Of a DNA stretch of 64,000 bases, positions 63,601 to 64,000 are shown piece after piece. A program made the position numbers and the translations under genes. Below the pieces are notes generated by a model that made no database searches, was not told the DNA's origin, and was given only the letters and a program-made list of their open reading frames with translations. Source of the DNA: Bryobacter aggregatus MPL3 (GTDB taxonomy: Bacteria; Acidobacteriota; Terriglobia; Bryobacterales; Bryobacteraceae); assembly GCF_000702445.1 (NCBI RefSeq), contig NZ_JNIF01000004.1, forward strand, positions 868,001-932,000, written 5' to 3'. Every line of letters starts with the position of its first letter. Within the stretch, counting starts at the first letter, position 1.

Positions 63601-63661
63601 AATCAACGTGTTCTGTGGCAAAAACAACGAGGCCCGATAAGAGTAATAGCGAGAGCTTCAT
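60647..63661 (-). CDS. Planctomycete-type cytochrome c DUF1549/DUF1553 protein with LamG domain, pair 3
   Basis: 1004 residues: signal peptide (MKLSLLLLSGLVVFA), PSCyt1 domain with CFHCHGPDKETRMAG, DUF1549 (~100-330) with second haem motif CATCHDHKFDP, a LamG/concanavalin-like insert (~430-600; PFTIAAWVYYPK, YHVAFTYDGSRSK, LKDLRIYSRVLS) and DUF1553 (~680-960). The LamG insert is absent in pairs 1 and 2 and suggests glycan binding. ATG 63661 follows GGGA at a good distance; ATG 63673 is nearly as good. First gene of a three-gene overlapping operon. Confidence 0.92.
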   Translation of the reverse strand: MKLSLLLLSGLVVFATEHVDFRREVRPILSDSCFHCHGPDKETRMAGLRLDVKSEAFRARKNGTPIVAGDSANSLILKRILHEKTALRMPPPASHKNLTAAQIDVLKRWIDQGADWQEHWAFLTPVKSPLPTVKQTAWPTNEIDHFILARLEKEGLTPSAQADRRTLARRAALDATGLPPSEAAVQSFLKDQQPGAWERYVDQMLASPHYGEHRGRYWLDAARYADTHGLHIDNYREIWLYRDWVIQAFNRNQSFDNFVRDQIAGDLLPNPTKEQLIASGFHRNNVTTNEGGVIEDEVAVMYAKDRVDTTSTVFMGLTVGCATCHDHKFDPITQKDFYSMAAFFRNTEQKPLDGNISDTPPVIFLPAKQDESRWATLDHQMIALRGKLGERADHLSPQAGAKLELPKSFKPEWALEQIEFPAEGGLKEIPRFQLIDPDKPFTIAAWVYYPKPDENWTILSQTNSMEKESKNIRGWSLDIQGRQPLLRLIGDNGESIVARGGNGAKMTAGGWYHVAFTYDGSRSKKDGFELYFNGIKAVHEGKQESARSALKGNFLPGIPLRIGGDGNKRSYKGGALKDLRIYSRVLSSEEISVLDMLPRAKEGAPVELSRVWAASRDGASRKMMTQLAVLEAERRNILRRGAVTHVMVERKDSKPSANILFRGMYDQPREKVEADVPGVLGGLGPKVEKNRMGLAEWLLKPENPLFARVAVNRYWQEVFGTGIVRTSEDFGSQGEAPSHPELLDWLAVDFRENGWDVKRLLRLMLTSSAYQQQAVTTEERRKIDPDNRLLSRGPRFRMDGEMVRDYALAASGLLVPTIGGPSVKPYQPERIWETVAMESSDTRFYTQDHGDALYRRSLYTFWKRSAPPPAMDIFNAPSREACTVRRERTNTPLMALLTMNDVQFVEAARALAQRAIHAHRNDFDAQLDYLTERLVTRRFEGREREISRAAYRDYLRHYDTDPADARKLIAVGESKADPKLPVPEFAALTMMANQLMNLDEVLNK

Positions 63662-63715
63662 GTATCCCGTCATCTTATCGCGCTTAAATTCCGTAGACTG
63701 TAGGTATTCCAAACG

Positions 63716-64000
63716 ATGAAGGTTTTGCTCGCTCTCCTCACTGCGACTCTCGCATTCGGCGATACGAAAATTGCAAATCATCCCCGTGTCCGCGAGGCCG
63801 AGCGTCTGGTGAGCGAGGGGCGTTCTGCCGTTTCTGCAGGGAATCCTGCGGAGGCTCGCAATTTTTTCGATCGGGCCATCGACCACCTGCTCGAAGCGCC
63901 GGCTGAAGATCCGGATCGGGAATCGCTCGACCGTTATATCCAGAACCTGGCGGCGAAGATCTACGCGATTGATCTTGAATCGCTGGGTGCCGCACGGAAT
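63716..64000 (+). CDS. 5' part of an exported protein, possibly a lytic transglycosylase
   Basis: Open frame of 95 codons from ATG 63716 to the window end without a stop. Signal peptide MKVLLALLTATLAFG, then a helical region (VREAERLVSEGRSAVSAGNP, AEARNFFDRAIDHLLEAP, LDRYIQNLAAKIYAIDLESL). This helical N-terminus resembles that of acidobacterial MltD-type LysM lytic transglycosylases, but the catalytic domain would lie beyond the window. Divergent from the pair-3 cytochrome gene with 54 bp between starts. Confidence 0.65.
   Translation, partial: MKVLLALLTATLAFGDTKIANHPRVREAERLVSEGRSAVSAGNPAEARNFFDRAIDHLLEAPAEDPDRESLDRYIQNLAAKIYAIDLESLGAARN

Noticed and set aside
1-64000. CRISPR arrays, insertion sequences, prophage or integrase genes
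   Set aside because: No direct-repeat array, transposase, integrase or phage structural gene was seen on either strand.

Overview
The window reads as chromosome of a GC-rich soil bacterium, most likely an acidobacterium of the Bryobacter/Solibacter type. This is inferred from gene content only: three DUF1501 + DUF1553/DUF1549 (planctomycete-type cytochrome) gene pairs, a VWFA-related protein, many Tat- or Sec-exported enzymes, and the core genes plsX, rpmF, ilvBNC, tsaD, queA, clpP and rpsU. No rRNA, CRISPR array, phage or insertion sequence was recognised. Coding density is very high, with many 4-73 bp overlaps between neighbours on the same or opposite strands.

1-14 kb: a minus-strand operon yceD-rpmF-plsX-dsbD (dsbD broken by a one-base shift in a C7 run); a GT2 glycosyltransferase; a renalase-like FAD oxidoreductase; a PrmA-like methyltransferase; a GT1 glycosyltransferase with a small methyltransferase-like remnant; an M24 peptidase; and a CHASE2 histidine kinase overlapping its NtrC-type regulator, followed by a VWA protein. 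14-21 kb: DUF1501/DUF1553 pair 1, a beta-lactamase-fold hydrolase and a KdgD-like aldolase-family enzyme. 21-26.6 kb: a branched-chain amino acid operon, ilvB-ilvN-ilvC-cimA, preceded by a 40-aa leader peptide packed with Leu/Val/Ile and an intrinsic terminator, which together form a classic attenuator. The leader appears to be translated from the extreme 5' end of the RNA.

26.7-42.5 kb: an alpha/beta hydrolase with a probable one-base frameshift, a quinone oxidoreductase, queA and tsaD divergently arranged, a secreted sugar isomerase-like protein, a structured intergenic RNA candidate, a PQQ-type beta-propeller protein, a small protein with the catalytic signature of anthrax edema factor/CyaA/ExoY nucleotidyl cyclases (the most surprising gene here), clpP, fmdB, dacB, a radical SAM enzyme coupled to a large membrane protein, an esterase and an AhpD-like protein. 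42.5-52.7 kb: a hybrid histidine kinase with a periplasmic solute-binding sensor, a ceramidase-like protein, an exported aldo/keto reductase, a Cys-rich exported protein, a di-heme peroxidase, an orphan sugar-binding protein, a DUF1080 protein, tRNA-Arg(TCT), a double-cyclophilin protein, an NlpC/P60-like protein and rpsU with its terminator.

52.7-64 kb: a bicupin, DUF1501/DUF1553 pairs 2 and 3 flanking a zinc alcohol dehydrogenase, a ferredoxin-domain protein that seems to start at CTG inside the preceding stop codon, and the 5' part of a secreted protein cut by the window end. The best leads are the cyclase-like protein (33617-34405), the ilv attenuator (21336-21560), the nested hairpins at 32038-32132, and the non-canonical or broken starts and frames at 1629, 27541-27606, 38448 and 59211.
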